DNA of 64,000 nt from Arthrobacter sunyaminii (lineage in GTDB: Bacteria; Actinomycetota; Actinomycetes; Actinomycetales; Micrococcaceae), in the NCBI RefSeq assembly GCF_018866305.1, contig NZ_CP076456.1, forward strand, positions 3,038,001 through 3,102,000, given 5' to 3'. Position 1 is the stretch's first letter. Each line of letters begins with the position of its first letter. Shown here piece after piece: positions 43,412 to 51,343 of the stretch. Below the pieces are notes generated by a model that searched no databases, was not told the DNA's origin, and was given only the letters and a program-made list of their open reading frames with translations. The translations under genes were made by a program, and so were the position numbers.

Positions 43412-44230
43412 TCAGGCTCTGCCCTGCAGCTCGGCGAACCGGGGATGTGTTCCAGGGTCGGGAGCAGCCGCCAGCAGCCGCTTCGTGTATTCGTGCCGGG
43501 GATCGAGGATGACGGCGTCGGACGGTCCGTGCTCAACCACCTCGCCCCGGTACATCACCAGGATTTCGTCCGAAAAATGGCGGGCTGTGGCCAGGTCATG
43601 GGTGATGTACAGGACGGCCAGGTCCTCCTCCCGCTGCAGCTGCGCCATCAGGTTGAGCACGCCGAGCCGGATGGAGACGTCGAGCATCGAGACTGGTTCA
43701 TCGGCGATGAGCACCCGCGGTTTCGGGGCCAGCGCCCGGGCAATGGCGACCCGCTGCCGTTGTCCGCCGGAGAGCTCATGCGGACGGCGGTGGATGAAAT
43801 CGGGAGCCGGGGTGAGGTTCACCCGTTCCAGCAGCCGGAGCACTTCCCGGTCGTATCCGGCAGCGGATTCGGCCTGCCGGTTCAGCTGCAGCGGCCTTCG
43901 CAGATGATGGCTGATGGAGTGGTAGGGGTTCAGCGAAGCGAACGGATCCTGAAACACCATCTGCACTGCGCTCCGGTACCGGCGCAGCGCACGGCCGGCG
44001 GATGCGATCTTGAGACCGTCGAGTTCAATGCTGCCGGCGGTGGGTTTTTCCAGCTGGGCGATCATCCGTGCCACGGTGGATTTGCCGCTCCCGCTCTCCC
44101 CCACCAGGGCAACCGTCCGTCCCGAGGTCAGTTCAAAGGAAACGTCGTTGACTGCACGGAATCTGCCCCTGGCGCCGCCGGAACGGGAGGGGAAGTCCTT
44201 GATGAGGCCGTTGACTGAGAGGGTGGACAT
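43412..44230 (-). CDS. Opp-type ABC transporter ATP-binding protein (OppF-like), glycoside locus
   Basis: A 272-residue ATPase with GESGSGKSTVARM, LSGGQRQRVAIA, VLIADEPVSMLDV and ITHDLA. It starts within the stop codon of the OppD-like gene (TGATG, 1-base overlap). It lacks the C-terminal oligopeptide-transporter extension of full OppF. Confidence 0.92.
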   Translation of the reverse strand: MSTLSVNGLIKDFPSRSGGARGRFRAVNDVSFELTSGRTVALVGESGSGKSTVARMIAQLEKPTAGSIELDGLKIASAGRALRRYRSAVQMVFQDPFASLNPYHSISHHLRRPLQLNRQAESAAGYDREVLRLLERVNLTPAPDFIHRRPHELSGGQRQRVAIARALAPKPRVLIADEPVSMLDVSIRLGVLNLMAQLQREEDLAVLYITHDLATARHFSDEILVMYRGEVVEHGPSDAVILDPRHEYTKRLLAAAPDPGTHPRFAELQGRA

Positions 44231-45117
44231 CAGATTGCCCCTGCCGTTGTGGTTGAGCTGTTGATGGATTCCCCGGTGCGGATGAAGTCTCCGCGTGCTC
44301 CGGTCAGGGAGGGGAAGGACTTGAGCAGCTTGCGGGTATAGGGATGGTCTGCGTCGGCGTAGATTTTCTCCGCCGTCGCCAGTTCAACGATCTCCCCGGC
44401 GAGCATCACCGCTATCCGGTCGGAGATTTCCAGGAGCATGGGCAAGTCGTGGGTGATGAAGATGACTGCAAAGCCGAACTCGTCGCGCAGCCGCTGGATT
44501 TCGCCCAGGATTTCCCGCTGCACCACCACGTCCAAGGCTGTCGTCGGCTCGTCCATGATCATCAGCTGCGGGTTCAATGCGAGCGCCATGGCGATCATGA
44601 CCCGCTGGCGCATGCCGCCGGAGAGCTCGTGCGGATAGGCCCGCATCCGGTCGGCTGACACCCCCACCAGTTCAACGAGGTGGCGGATGCGGTCGCGGCG
44701 TTCAGCGCGTTTCATCTTTGGGCGATGTGTCGTTAGAACGTCTTCGATCTGGTCCTGCACCGACAGCACCGGATTCAGCGAGTTCATCGCTCCCTGGAAC
44801 ACCATGGATGTCTTGTCCCACCGGTAGCTGCGCAGCCGTTCACCGGACAGTGCGAGAACATCGATGTCGCTGCCCGAGGCGTCGTGAAAGGTCACCGCAC
44901 CGTTTTCGATGACGGCGGGCGGCTTCAGCAGCTGGTTGATGCCGTACGCGAGGGTTGATTTGCCGCAGCCGCTCTCCCCTGCCAGGCCCAGGATCTCTCC
45001 GCGGCGGACGGTGAGGCTCACGTCCTTGACCGCATGAACCCGGGTGGCGGCGTGATAGATCACGTTGAGGTTCTCAATGGTCAGCAGCGCTTCGGCGGTC
45101 TGGGGTGTCTCGCTCAT
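44230..45117 (-). CDS. Opp-type ABC transporter ATP-binding protein (OppD-like), glycoside locus
   Basis: A 295-residue ATPase: GESGCGKSTLAYG, LSGGMRQRVMIA, LMIMDEPTTALDV, FITHDLPM. The gene is coupled on both sides (ATGA with the permease, TGATG with the next ATPase). Confidence 0.92.
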   Translation of the reverse strand: MSETPQTAEALLTIENLNVIYHAATRVHAVKDVSLTVRRGEILGLAGESGCGKSTLAYGINQLLKPPAVIENGAVTFHDASGSDIDVLALSGERLRSYRWDKTSMVFQGAMNSLNPVLSVQDQIEDVLTTHRPKMKRAERRDRIRHLVELVGVSADRMRAYPHELSGGMRQRVMIAMALALNPQLMIMDEPTTALDVVVQREILGEIQRLRDEFGFAVIFITHDLPMLLEISDRIAVMLAGEIVELATAEKIYADADHPYTRKLLKSFPSLTGARGDFIRTGESINSSTTTAGAI

Positions 45118-46037
45118 CGGGTGGCCTTTCGTGCGGCTTTGGCGGCGGTGGCCAGGCGGAGCTTGGGGTTGATGACCTCGTCAATGGCAAAGTTGATCAA
45201 CGCCAGTCCGGCGCCGAGCAGCGCAATCATCAGTCCCGGCGGAATGAACCACCACCAGGCGCCCAGTCTGAGCGAGAAGGCATTCTGCGCGTAGAACAGC
45301 ATGCTGCCCCAGGAGAACGTGCCGGAGACACCCAGGCCAAGAAAGGACAGGCTGGATTCGCCGAGGATTGCGAAGATGACCGCGAAGACAAACTGGGAGG
45401 CCAGGACGGGCAGCAGGTTGGGCAGGATCTCAACAAGGATGATGCGCCAGGTCGGTTCGCCGGCCACCTTGGCTGCCAGCACGTAGTCCCGGTTGCGCAT
45501 GGACAGGGTCTGGGCCCGCAGCACCCGTGCGCCGCCGGCCCAGGAGGTGAGGGTGAGGACAACGATGATCATCAGCAGCCCTTTTTGCTCCACATAGCTG
45601 GCCACCACAATCATCAGCGGGATGCCCGGAATAACCAGGGCCACGTTGGTGAAGAGGGAAAAGCTTTCATCCCAGCGTCCGCCCAGGTAGGCACCGAGGA
45701 TCCCGACCAGCCCGGAAAGCGCCACGGCAAGGAACCCGACGGTGACGCCCACAATCAGCGAACCGCGCGTGGCGTGGGCGAGTTGGGCGAGGACGTCTTG
45801 CCCCGTCTGGGTGGTGCCCAGCAGGTGCTCTCCGGAGGGCCCGGAAAGTCCAATGTTGCTGATCGCCATGGGATCGGTGACCAGCAGCGGCCCGATAAGC
45901 CCGAACAGCGCAATCGCAAAGGTGATCCCCAGGCCGATCACCAGTTTGGGCGTCCGGGGCGGAAGGCTTCGCCGCATCCCGTCGAACCGCCGCTGCGGCT
46001 CGGGGCTGAAGGTGGAAAGTTGAGCGGTGGACGTCAT
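45114..46037 (-). CDS. Opp-type ABC permease (OppC-like), glycoside locus
   Basis: A 307-residue DppC-type permease, first span KLVIGLGITFAIALFGLIGP (20), then GTTQTGQDVLAQLAHATRGS (20) and an EAA loop AAKVAGEPTWRIILVEILPN (20). Located between the OppB-like permease (11-base gap) and the OppD-like ATPase (4-base overlap). Confidence 0.92.
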   Translation of the reverse strand: MTSTAQLSTFSPEPQRRFDGMRRSLPPRTPKLVIGLGITFAIALFGLIGPLLVTDPMAISNIGLSGPSGEHLLGTTQTGQDVLAQLAHATRGSLIVGVTVGFLAVALSGLVGILGAYLGGRWDESFSLFTNVALVIPGIPLMIVVASYVEQKGLLMIIVVLTLTSWAGGARVLRAQTLSMRNRDYVLAAKVAGEPTWRIILVEILPNLLPVLASQFVFAVIFAILGESSLSFLGLGVSGTFSWGSMLFYAQNAFSLRLGAWWWFIPPGLMIALLGAGLALINFAIDEVINPKLRLATAAKAARKATR

Positions 46038-46048
46038 GATCTGGCCCT

Positions 46049-47038
46049 CTATCCTTGGTGCCGGGTTCGGGGATCGATGAGTCCGTAGACCACGTCGACG
46101 AAGAAGTTGGTCAGCAGCACCGAGGTGGTGATGATCAGGAAGACACCCTGCATCAGGGCGTAGTCATTGTTCTGGACCGACTGCAGGAGGGTCTGGCCGA
46201 TACCGGGGTAGGAAAACACCTGCTCGGTGAGAATGGACCCGCCCACGACGGCGCCCAGGGCAATGCCGAAGCCCGCCACCGAGGGCAGGATGGCGTTGCG
46301 GCCGGCGTACATGGTCATGATGCGGCGGGGCCGCAGTCCCTTGGCCTCGGCGGTGACGACGTAGTCCTCGGCCATGGTGGAGACCATCATGTTGCGCATG
46401 CCCACGAGACCGGCCCCCAGGGAGCTGATCACGATGGTCAGGGCCGGCAGGGTGCCGTACTTTACCGCGCTGGCCAGGAACTCCCAGCTCCAGCCGGCGC
46501 TCACTGTGCGGTAGTCGTATCCTCCGCTGATGGGGAAGAATCCCAGCGTCACGGCAAACACGTAGCTGAGGATGAGGGCGAGCCAGAAGTAGGGCACCGC
46601 CTGCAGGACTGTCGACGTCGGGATGAGGCTGTCGAGCCAGCCCCCGCGTTTCCAGCCGGCCAGCATGCCAAGCAGCTGGGCGATGACAAAGGAAATCACG
46701 GTGGCGATGCCCACCAGCAGGATGGTCCAGGGCAGCGCCTGCCCGATGACGGTGACCACCGGCGTGGGAAAGAAGGTGACCGAGACGCCCAGATCGCCGC
46801 GGAAGATGTTGACCAGGTAATCGCCGAACTGGGAAAGCAGCGATGCGTCATCGGTGGTTCCCAGCATGGCCTCAATGGCCTCGCGGGTTTCGGGTGCAAC
46901 CTGGCCGCGCTGGGCCAGTTTTGCCAGCATCACGTCCACGGGGTTGCCCGGGAGCAGGCGCGGCAGGGCAAAGTTGATGGTGATCGCCGCGCAGAAGGCA
47001 ACGATGTAGAAGAGGATTTTCCTCAGGAGGTATCTCAC
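46049..47038 (-). CDS. Opp-type ABC permease (OppB-like), glycoside locus
   Basis: About 329 residues, DppB type: YLLRKILFYIVAFCAAITIN (20), LPGNPVDVML and EAA-type loop TAEAKGLRPRRIMTMYAGRN (20). The frame is open to 47086, but that stretch contains a 15-bp hairpin and the sequence MAGSGPATDLCRNEN has no permease character, so GTG 47038 is the better start. Confidence 0.9.
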   Translation of the reverse strand: MRYLLRKILFYIVAFCAAITINFALPRLLPGNPVDVMLAKLAQRGQVAPETREAIEAMLGTTDDASLLSQFGDYLVNIFRGDLGVSVTFFPTPVVTVIGQALPWTILLVGIATVISFVIAQLLGMLAGWKRGGWLDSLIPTSTVLQAVPYFWLALILSYVFAVTLGFFPISGGYDYRTVSAGWSWEFLASAVKYGTLPALTIVISSLGAGLVGMRNMMVSTMAEDYVVTAEAKGLRPRRIMTMYAGRNAILPSVAGFGIALGAVVGGSILTEQVFSYPGIGQTLLQSVQNNDYALMQGVFLIITTSVLLTNFFVDVVYGLIDPRTRHQG

Positions 47039-47057
47039 GCGGTTCTCGTTCCGACAT

Positions 47058-47092
47058 AGATCAGTGGCGGGCCCGGAGCCCGCCACTGATCT
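47058..47092 (-). promoter_or_regulatory. Intra-operon hairpin between glycoside binding protein and permease genes
   Basis: Bases 47058-47072 pair perfectly with 47078-47092 (15 bp, 5-base loop CCGGA), 11 bases after the binding-protein stop. It is the strongest of three hairpins in the same operon position in this window. Confidence 0.7.
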
Positions 47093-47103
47093 CGATGGGA
47101 TTT

Positions 47104-48792
47104 TTACTTAAGGGTGAGGTTCTTGAGGACCTGACCGTAGTCAGGTGCCTGCCACACCATGGGAAGCGCGTAGAGATCGTCGTCGCTGGGCCAGCCTGTG
47201 ACGACGTCCGTGCGGAATGTGCTCAGGCTGCCGTAGGACTGGATGGGAATGTACGGCATGTCCTCGGCAATGGCTTCCTGGATGATGGCGTACTGCTCCA
47301 TCTTCAGGGACTCGTCGGTGGTGCCGTTGAGCACGTCCAGCGCTGCGTCCACATCCGGGTTTGAGTAGCGGGCCCAGTTCGGGTTTGCCGACTCGCCCAC
47401 CGGCGCCGTCGATTCGCTGTCGAAGAAGGCCTTGTACAGGTAGTAGGGTTCGGAGCCGGCACCGGGCCACAGGTTGTTGACCAGCATCTGGAAGTTTCCG
47501 GTGTTGGTGGCTTCGGTCCACTCGTTCCAGGACATCTGCTCTGCCTTCAGCTCAATTCCGACCGGCAGCAGCTGCTGGGCCATCGTCTCGATTCCGGCAA
47601 TCCAGTCCGTCCAGCCGGTAACGGTCTTGACCGAGAAGCTCAGGCGCTCGCCATCCTTCGCGTAGATGCCGTCGGCGCCCTTGGCAAAGCCAGCGTCGGT
47701 CAGCAGTTTCTCGGCCTTGGCGGCGTCACCCTTGTTGGAGGCAACCGGCTCCTCGATCGACGGGGAAATCCACTTCTCATCCCGGGGAAGCAGCGCGTAC
47801 GTGGGGCTGACGTCGCCGTTGAGGTTGGAGAAGGCCAGGGAGTTGAGCTGGTCGCGGTCCATGGCCGCGTAGATCGCCTGGCGGACAGCCGGATCCGTCT
47901 GCGGACCGGTGCAGCCGAGCTCAACATTCGAGCACGTCACTAGGGACAGCTGGTTCTGGACGGTATTGACGTATTCCACGTCCTCCTCCGGACCCAGGAG
48001 AGTATCCACCTCGGGGATGAACATGCTCATCCAGTCAACGTCGCCATTGAGGATTGAATCGACGCCGGCCTGGTTGCCGGACAGGGACACGTACCGCACG
48101 CCGTCCAGCTCAGGCTTGCCCGCTTCCCAGTACTCTTCATTCTTTTCCAGCAAATAGCTCTGCGGGGAGAAGTCGGACACGACAAACGGCCCCGTGCCCA
48201 CGGCATCCTGGTTGATGAACGTGGCCGGATCCTCCACCTCGGACCAGATGTGTTCGGGAACAATGTAGATGGAGCTCAGGGCACCAATTGAGTTGAGCAC
48301 ATCGGGCTTGGGGTAGGTGATGGTGAGCTCGGTGTCGCTCACGGCCTCGGCCACGCCGTCGAACCCGCCGGTGTTCAGCGCGGGCGTGTTGGCGATCAGG
48401 TTCAGAGTGAAGACCACGTCGTTGGCGGTGAACGGTTCACCGTCGCTCCACGAAACCCCCTCACGGGTGTTGATGGTGAGAACGTTGCCCTCGTCGTTGT
48501 ACGAGTACTCGGTGCCCAGGACCGGGACGGGGTCCCCCTCGGCGGCCCGGTTAACGAAGAACAGGGTTTCATAGACGGTCGACTGCACGCCCAGCAGGGC
48601 AGTGGTGGAGAACGGGTTGAAGTTCTCGGTGAACTGAGTGGACGAAGCGCCGGGCATTGTCAGAATGGCGTCACCGCCCCCGGAAGCGCTTTCCTCGCCT
48701 GCACCCCCGCCCGACTGGCAGCTGGTGACCAGCAGGGCCGTGGCTGCCAGCGCCGCGACGCCGGCGAGTCTCTTTCGTGAAGTGAACATCAT
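47104..48792 (-). CDS. Family 5 substrate-binding lipoprotein, glycoside locus
   Basis: About 562 residues with lipobox ALLVTSC then a Gly/Ser/Glu linker, and an SBP_bac_5 domain (NTREGVSWSDGEPFTANDVV, 20). Family 5 proteins of this sort bind cello- or xylo-oligosaccharides in several bacteria (for example Thermotoga), and the linked glycosidases and LacI regulator support that here over peptides. AAAGGAC lies 3-4 bases before ATG 48792; a second ATG follows immediately at 48789. Confidence 0.9.
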   Translation of the reverse strand: MMFTSRKRLAGVAALAATALLVTSCQSGGGAGEESASGGGDAILTMPGASSTQFTENFNPFSTTALLGVQSTVYETLFFVNRAAEGDPVPVLGTEYSYNDEGNVLTINTREGVSWSDGEPFTANDVVFTLNLIANTPALNTGGFDGVAEAVSDTELTITYPKPDVLNSIGALSSIYIVPEHIWSEVEDPATFINQDAVGTGPFVVSDFSPQSYLLEKNEEYWEAGKPELDGVRYVSLSGNQAGVDSILNGDVDWMSMFIPEVDTLLGPEEDVEYVNTVQNQLSLVTCSNVELGCTGPQTDPAVRQAIYAAMDRDQLNSLAFSNLNGDVSPTYALLPRDEKWISPSIEEPVASNKGDAAKAEKLLTDAGFAKGADGIYAKDGERLSFSVKTVTGWTDWIAGIETMAQQLLPVGIELKAEQMSWNEWTEATNTGNFQMLVNNLWPGAGSEPYYLYKAFFDSESTAPVGESANPNWARYSNPDVDAALDVLNGTTDESLKMEQYAIIQEAIAEDMPYIPIQSYGSLSTFRTDVVTGWPSDDDLYALPMVWQAPDYGQVLKNLTLK

Positions 48793-48866
48793 TGTCCTTT
48801 CGACGATCGAGACCACCCCGACCGCTGTGTGCCCGAACTCACATCCAAGCCTCCGGCCTGGTGTTC

Positions 48867-48912
48867 AGTAAGCGCTATCTCGGAGACTAACGTCGATGTT
48901 TTGGCGCGTCAA
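48867..48912 (-). promoter_or_regulatory. Promoter and LacI-type operator of the glycoside operon
   Basis: On the minus strand: -35 TTGACG (48907-48912), 17-base spacer, -10 TAGTCT (48884-48889). The sequence AGTAAGCGCTATCT (plus strand 48867-48880) follows 3 bases after the -10, so it covers the transcription start. Near-copies upstream of lacI and the AGCGCT core (typical of LacI-family sites) identify it as the operator. Confidence 0.75.
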
Positions 48913-49017
48913 TGGTTTCTTTTGGCGCTCCATAAACGGAACATGTGCAGAAGTGGCGGATCACCGGTAAGCGCGTGCTGAGAAGGACGCGCTACAGACG
49001 CCGGCGGAATAAGCCGC

Positions 49018-50049
49018 TTAGAGTGAATCCCGGCGGGTGAGGCTGCTCGGCAGGACGCGCTGCACAACGGAGGTGCCGGAGCTGGCCATGAGGGCGGCGA
49101 GCGCATCAACCATCTCTTCACCCATTCGTTCCAACGGCTGGCTCACCGAGGTTAGCGGCGGATTCGCCACCTCAGCCAGGACGGAATCGTCGTAGCTCAC
49201 CACTGAAATATCGTGGGGTACCCGGCGTCCGGCCGCGGCCAGAACCTGCAGCGCTCCGGAGCCCATGTAATCCGAGCAAACGAAGACACCATCAATGTCG
49301 GGGTAGGCGGCAAGAAGCCGTGTCATGGTCTCCGACCCTCCGGCCGGCGAGAACGCCCCCCGGGCCATTCGATGGGCCTCGAGGCCGTGCTCGGCCATAG
49401 TTGACCGCCACCCCTCGAGCCGGTCTCTCGCCGCCGTCAGCCGATCGTTGCCAGCCAAGATGGCAATTCGGGACCGGCCTGCTTCGATGAGAGCCTCGGT
49501 GGCCAGCCGGGCGCCGCCCACGTTGTCAACGTCGACATAAGACTGGGCTTTTGCATCTCCCAGCGGCCTGCCCAGATAAACAACGGGCACACCGGCATCG
49601 CGGAGAAGCTCAGGAAGGTGTGAAATCTCGTCTTCCAGGATGACCATCGCTCCGTCCACACCGGTTCGACGCAGATACTCGAGGAGGTATGACTCCTGCT
49701 GTGCGCTTCCGGAAAGAAGCATCACGATCTGCAGGTCATGCCGGGCAACTGCGGACAGCACACCGTGCAGCGGCGCCGAGGTAAACGAGTACGGCTGGGA
49801 GAGATCGGCCTCAGAGATAATCAGGGCAACGGCCCCGGTGCGTCCGGTGGCCAGCGTGCGGGCAGCAGCATTGAACTGGTAGCCCATCTGCCGGGCGATG
49901 GCCTCCACCCGAAGCGCCAGATCCGCATTGACTGTAGGCACGCGGTTCATCACGCGGGACACTGTCGCGGTGGATACCCCTGCAGCGGCCGCCACATCGG
50001 CAAGGGTGGTGACGGCACGCCCGGGGCGCCGCGCTCGAGTCTCGCTCAT
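49018..50049 (-). CDS. LacI-family transcriptional regulator
   Basis: A 343-residue repressor. The N-terminal helix-turn-helix and hinge (TLADVAAAAGVSTATVSRVM, 20; NRVPTVNADLALRVEAIARQ, 20) are followed by a periplasmic-binding-protein-like effector domain (VDNVGGARLATEALIEAGRS, 20; GVFVCSDYMGSGAL). It is directly upstream of the importer genes on the same strand and surrounded by three operator-like sites, so it most likely represses the importer and glycosidases and its own gene, with a beta-linked oligosaccharide as inducer. CAATAT lies at -12 to -7 of ATG 50049. Confidence 0.93.
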   Translation of the reverse strand: MSETRARRPGRAVTTLADVAAAAGVSTATVSRVMNRVPTVNADLALRVEAIARQMGYQFNAAARTLATGRTGAVALIISEADLSQPYSFTSAPLHGVLSAVARHDLQIVMLLSGSAQQESYLLEYLRRTGVDGAMVILEDEISHLPELLRDAGVPVVYLGRPLGDAKAQSYVDVDNVGGARLATEALIEAGRSRIAILAGNDRLTAARDRLEGWRSTMAEHGLEAHRMARGAFSPAGGSETMTRLLAAYPDIDGVFVCSDYMGSGALQVLAAAGRRVPHDISVVSYDDSVLAEVANPPLTSVSQPLERMGEEMVDALAALMASSGTSVVQRVLPSSLTRRDSL

Positions 50050-50064
50050 GGCTACATATTGCCA

Positions 50065-50080
50065 CAGTGCCGCGGCACTG
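50065..50080. promoter_or_regulatory. 16-bp perfect palindrome upstream of lacI
   Basis: CAGTGCCGCGGCACTG, perfectly self-complementary, 15 bases upstream of the lacI start. It would lie between the -10 and -35 of a leaderless lacI promoter. Different from the AGCGCT operators, so possibly a second regulator's site. Confidence 0.5.
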
Positions 50081-50092
50081 AAGCGCCGCCGG

Positions 50093-50104
50093 GTAAGCGC
50101 TTAC
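50093..50104. promoter_or_regulatory. LacI-type operator upstream of lacI (autoregulatory)
   Basis: GTAAGCGCTTAC, a perfect 12-bp palindrome with the AGCGCT core, 43 bases before the lacI start. Confidence 0.7.
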
Positions 50105-50162
50105 GTCATTTGTCCTGACAATCCAAAGACAAGCCAGGCGCACTCCCGGTTCGATGCCCGCT

Positions 50163-50176
50163 AGTAAGCGCTCTCT
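50163..50176. promoter_or_regulatory. Second LacI-type operator upstream of lacI
   Basis: AGTAAGCGCTCTCT differs by one base from the operator at 48867-48880, and the similarity extends to CTCGG beyond it. Its centre is about 71 bases from that of the 50093-50104 site. Confidence 0.6.
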
Positions 50177-50188
50177 CGGGAGCTTGCG

Positions 50189-50656
50189 TCACCGCGGATG
50201 TGACACGTCAAGAACAAGCTCCCCCAGCCTGGCACCGAAACCCGCACAGAGAACATGGGCGTTCTCCAGGGGCGCCCACCAGCACGTCCAAGTGTGAGCT
50301 GCACCGCCGTCTGACGGGTGCTCTTCCCCAGCAATCCAGCGCTCACGCGGCGGCGTGTCATCCAGAAGCTCGAGCTGGAAGAAGTGCCGTTCATGAATCT
50401 CCGGTTTCGCGGGCCACACGTCATAGCGGTCCACTCCGAGCGCACGGACGACGCGCGTTCGCATCCCGGTCTCTTCGAGTACCTCGCGAACCACAGCTTC
50501 CTCGGGTGCCTCACCCGGCTCGATAGTTCCGGCGGGGACCTGCACGCCGGCGGCCTCGATCGGCACGTGATTGTGAGTGAACACCAGCAGCCGCTCCCGG
50601 TGGACAACATAGCCGACGGCCTTCCGCACGGAACGCCGGTGCAGATGGCCGGTCAT
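50189..50656 (-). CDS. Nudix hydrolase
   Basis: About 155 residues. The Nudix box is complete: GTIEPGEAPEEAVVREVLEE (20) then TGM, matching Gx5Ex7REUxEExGU. The substrate (nucleoside diphosphate derivative) cannot be predicted. ATG 50656 shares ATGA with the upstream GNAT gene; an open frame to 50794 would lie inside that gene. Confidence 0.9.
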   Translation of the reverse strand: MTGHLHRRSVRKAVGYVVHRERLLVFTHNHVPIEAAGVQVPAGTIEPGEAPEEAVVREVLEETGMRTRVVRALGVDRYDVWPAKPEIHERHFFQLELLDDTPPRERWIAGEEHPSDGGAAHTWTCWWAPLENAHVLCAGFGARLGELVLDVSHPR

Positions 50657-51180
50657 GCGATATCCGGCGTTCGCGCGCCCGCCCCGCTCGGAGTTAGCGG
50701 CTTCACCATGATCAGGCAGGGCGTGTCCGCGCCCCAAAGGTCCGTTTCCTCCAGGGGAAGAAAACCCCGTCTCTCGTAAAAGTGACGGGTCCACGCATAC
50801 CCGGTATCCGGATGAGAGGGGCCGAGGGTCTTGACCTCCAGCAGGCGGACACCCCGGGCGACGGCATCTGCCTCGATAGCCGCGAGCATCGCCGTTCCAA
50901 CGCCGAGCCCGTGTGCTGCTCGTCCGACCACTGTGAGATGGATTTCCGCCACGTGGGGAAAGTGGCGATCAACGAGAGTGACCCCGACAACCCTCCCGTC
51001 GGCGTCGCGCGCGGTCCACGTCTCCTTGGTTCTTGCCGCCTCGATGTATTCGGCATTTGAGTCCGGCTGCCCAAACCACTCGGGGACCGTTGCCAGCAGC
51101 CGGGCGACGTCGTCGGGCACAGGCTCGTCCCGGACTGCAATCCAGTTGCCATTGGTCTGCTTTACGCCAGTGCCACCCAT
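50653..51180 (-). CDS. GNAT family N-acetyltransferase
   Basis: A 175-residue GNAT. The acetyl-CoA site lies in LTVVGRAAHGLGVGTAMLAA (20; R/Q-x-x-G-x-G/A type) and the C-terminal FYERRGFLPLEE is typical. Coupled to the Nudix gene by a 4-base overlap. TAGACA lies at -12 to -7 of ATG 51180. Acceptor unknown. Confidence 0.9.
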   Translation of the reverse strand: MGGTGVKQTNGNWIAVRDEPVPDDVARLLATVPEWFGQPDSNAEYIEAARTKETWTARDADGRVVGVTLVDRHFPHVAEIHLTVVGRAAHGLGVGTAMLAAIEADAVARGVRLLEVKTLGPSHPDTGYAWTRHFYERRGFLPLEETDLWGADTPCLIMVKPLTPSGAGARTPDIA

Positions 51181-51291
51181 GAGTCCTGTCTACCAAGACA
51201 TCTGTCGTCCGTTTGCCAGCGACACAGTCCGGCGCACGCACGGGTGCCCTGCACGGACGGTCCGAAACGGCACCCGTGGTTCCAACAGCAA

Positions 51292-51326
51292 AAGGGAAAG
51301 CCCCACCAAAGGCGGGGCTTTCCCTT
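51292..51326. terminator. Terminator between the ABC-2-like gene and the GNAT-Nudix pair
   Basis: AAGGGAAAGCCCC (51292-51304) pairs with 51314-51326, 9-base loop, U-rich on either side. It lies 18 bases past the stop of the membrane-protein gene. Confidence 0.85.
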
Positions 51327-51343
51327 CCAGCCCGCACAGGCGC

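Noticed and set aside
46055..47059. 334-codon plus-strand frame over the OppB-like permease
   Set aside because: Shadow of a permease gene that has family motifs and operon coupling.
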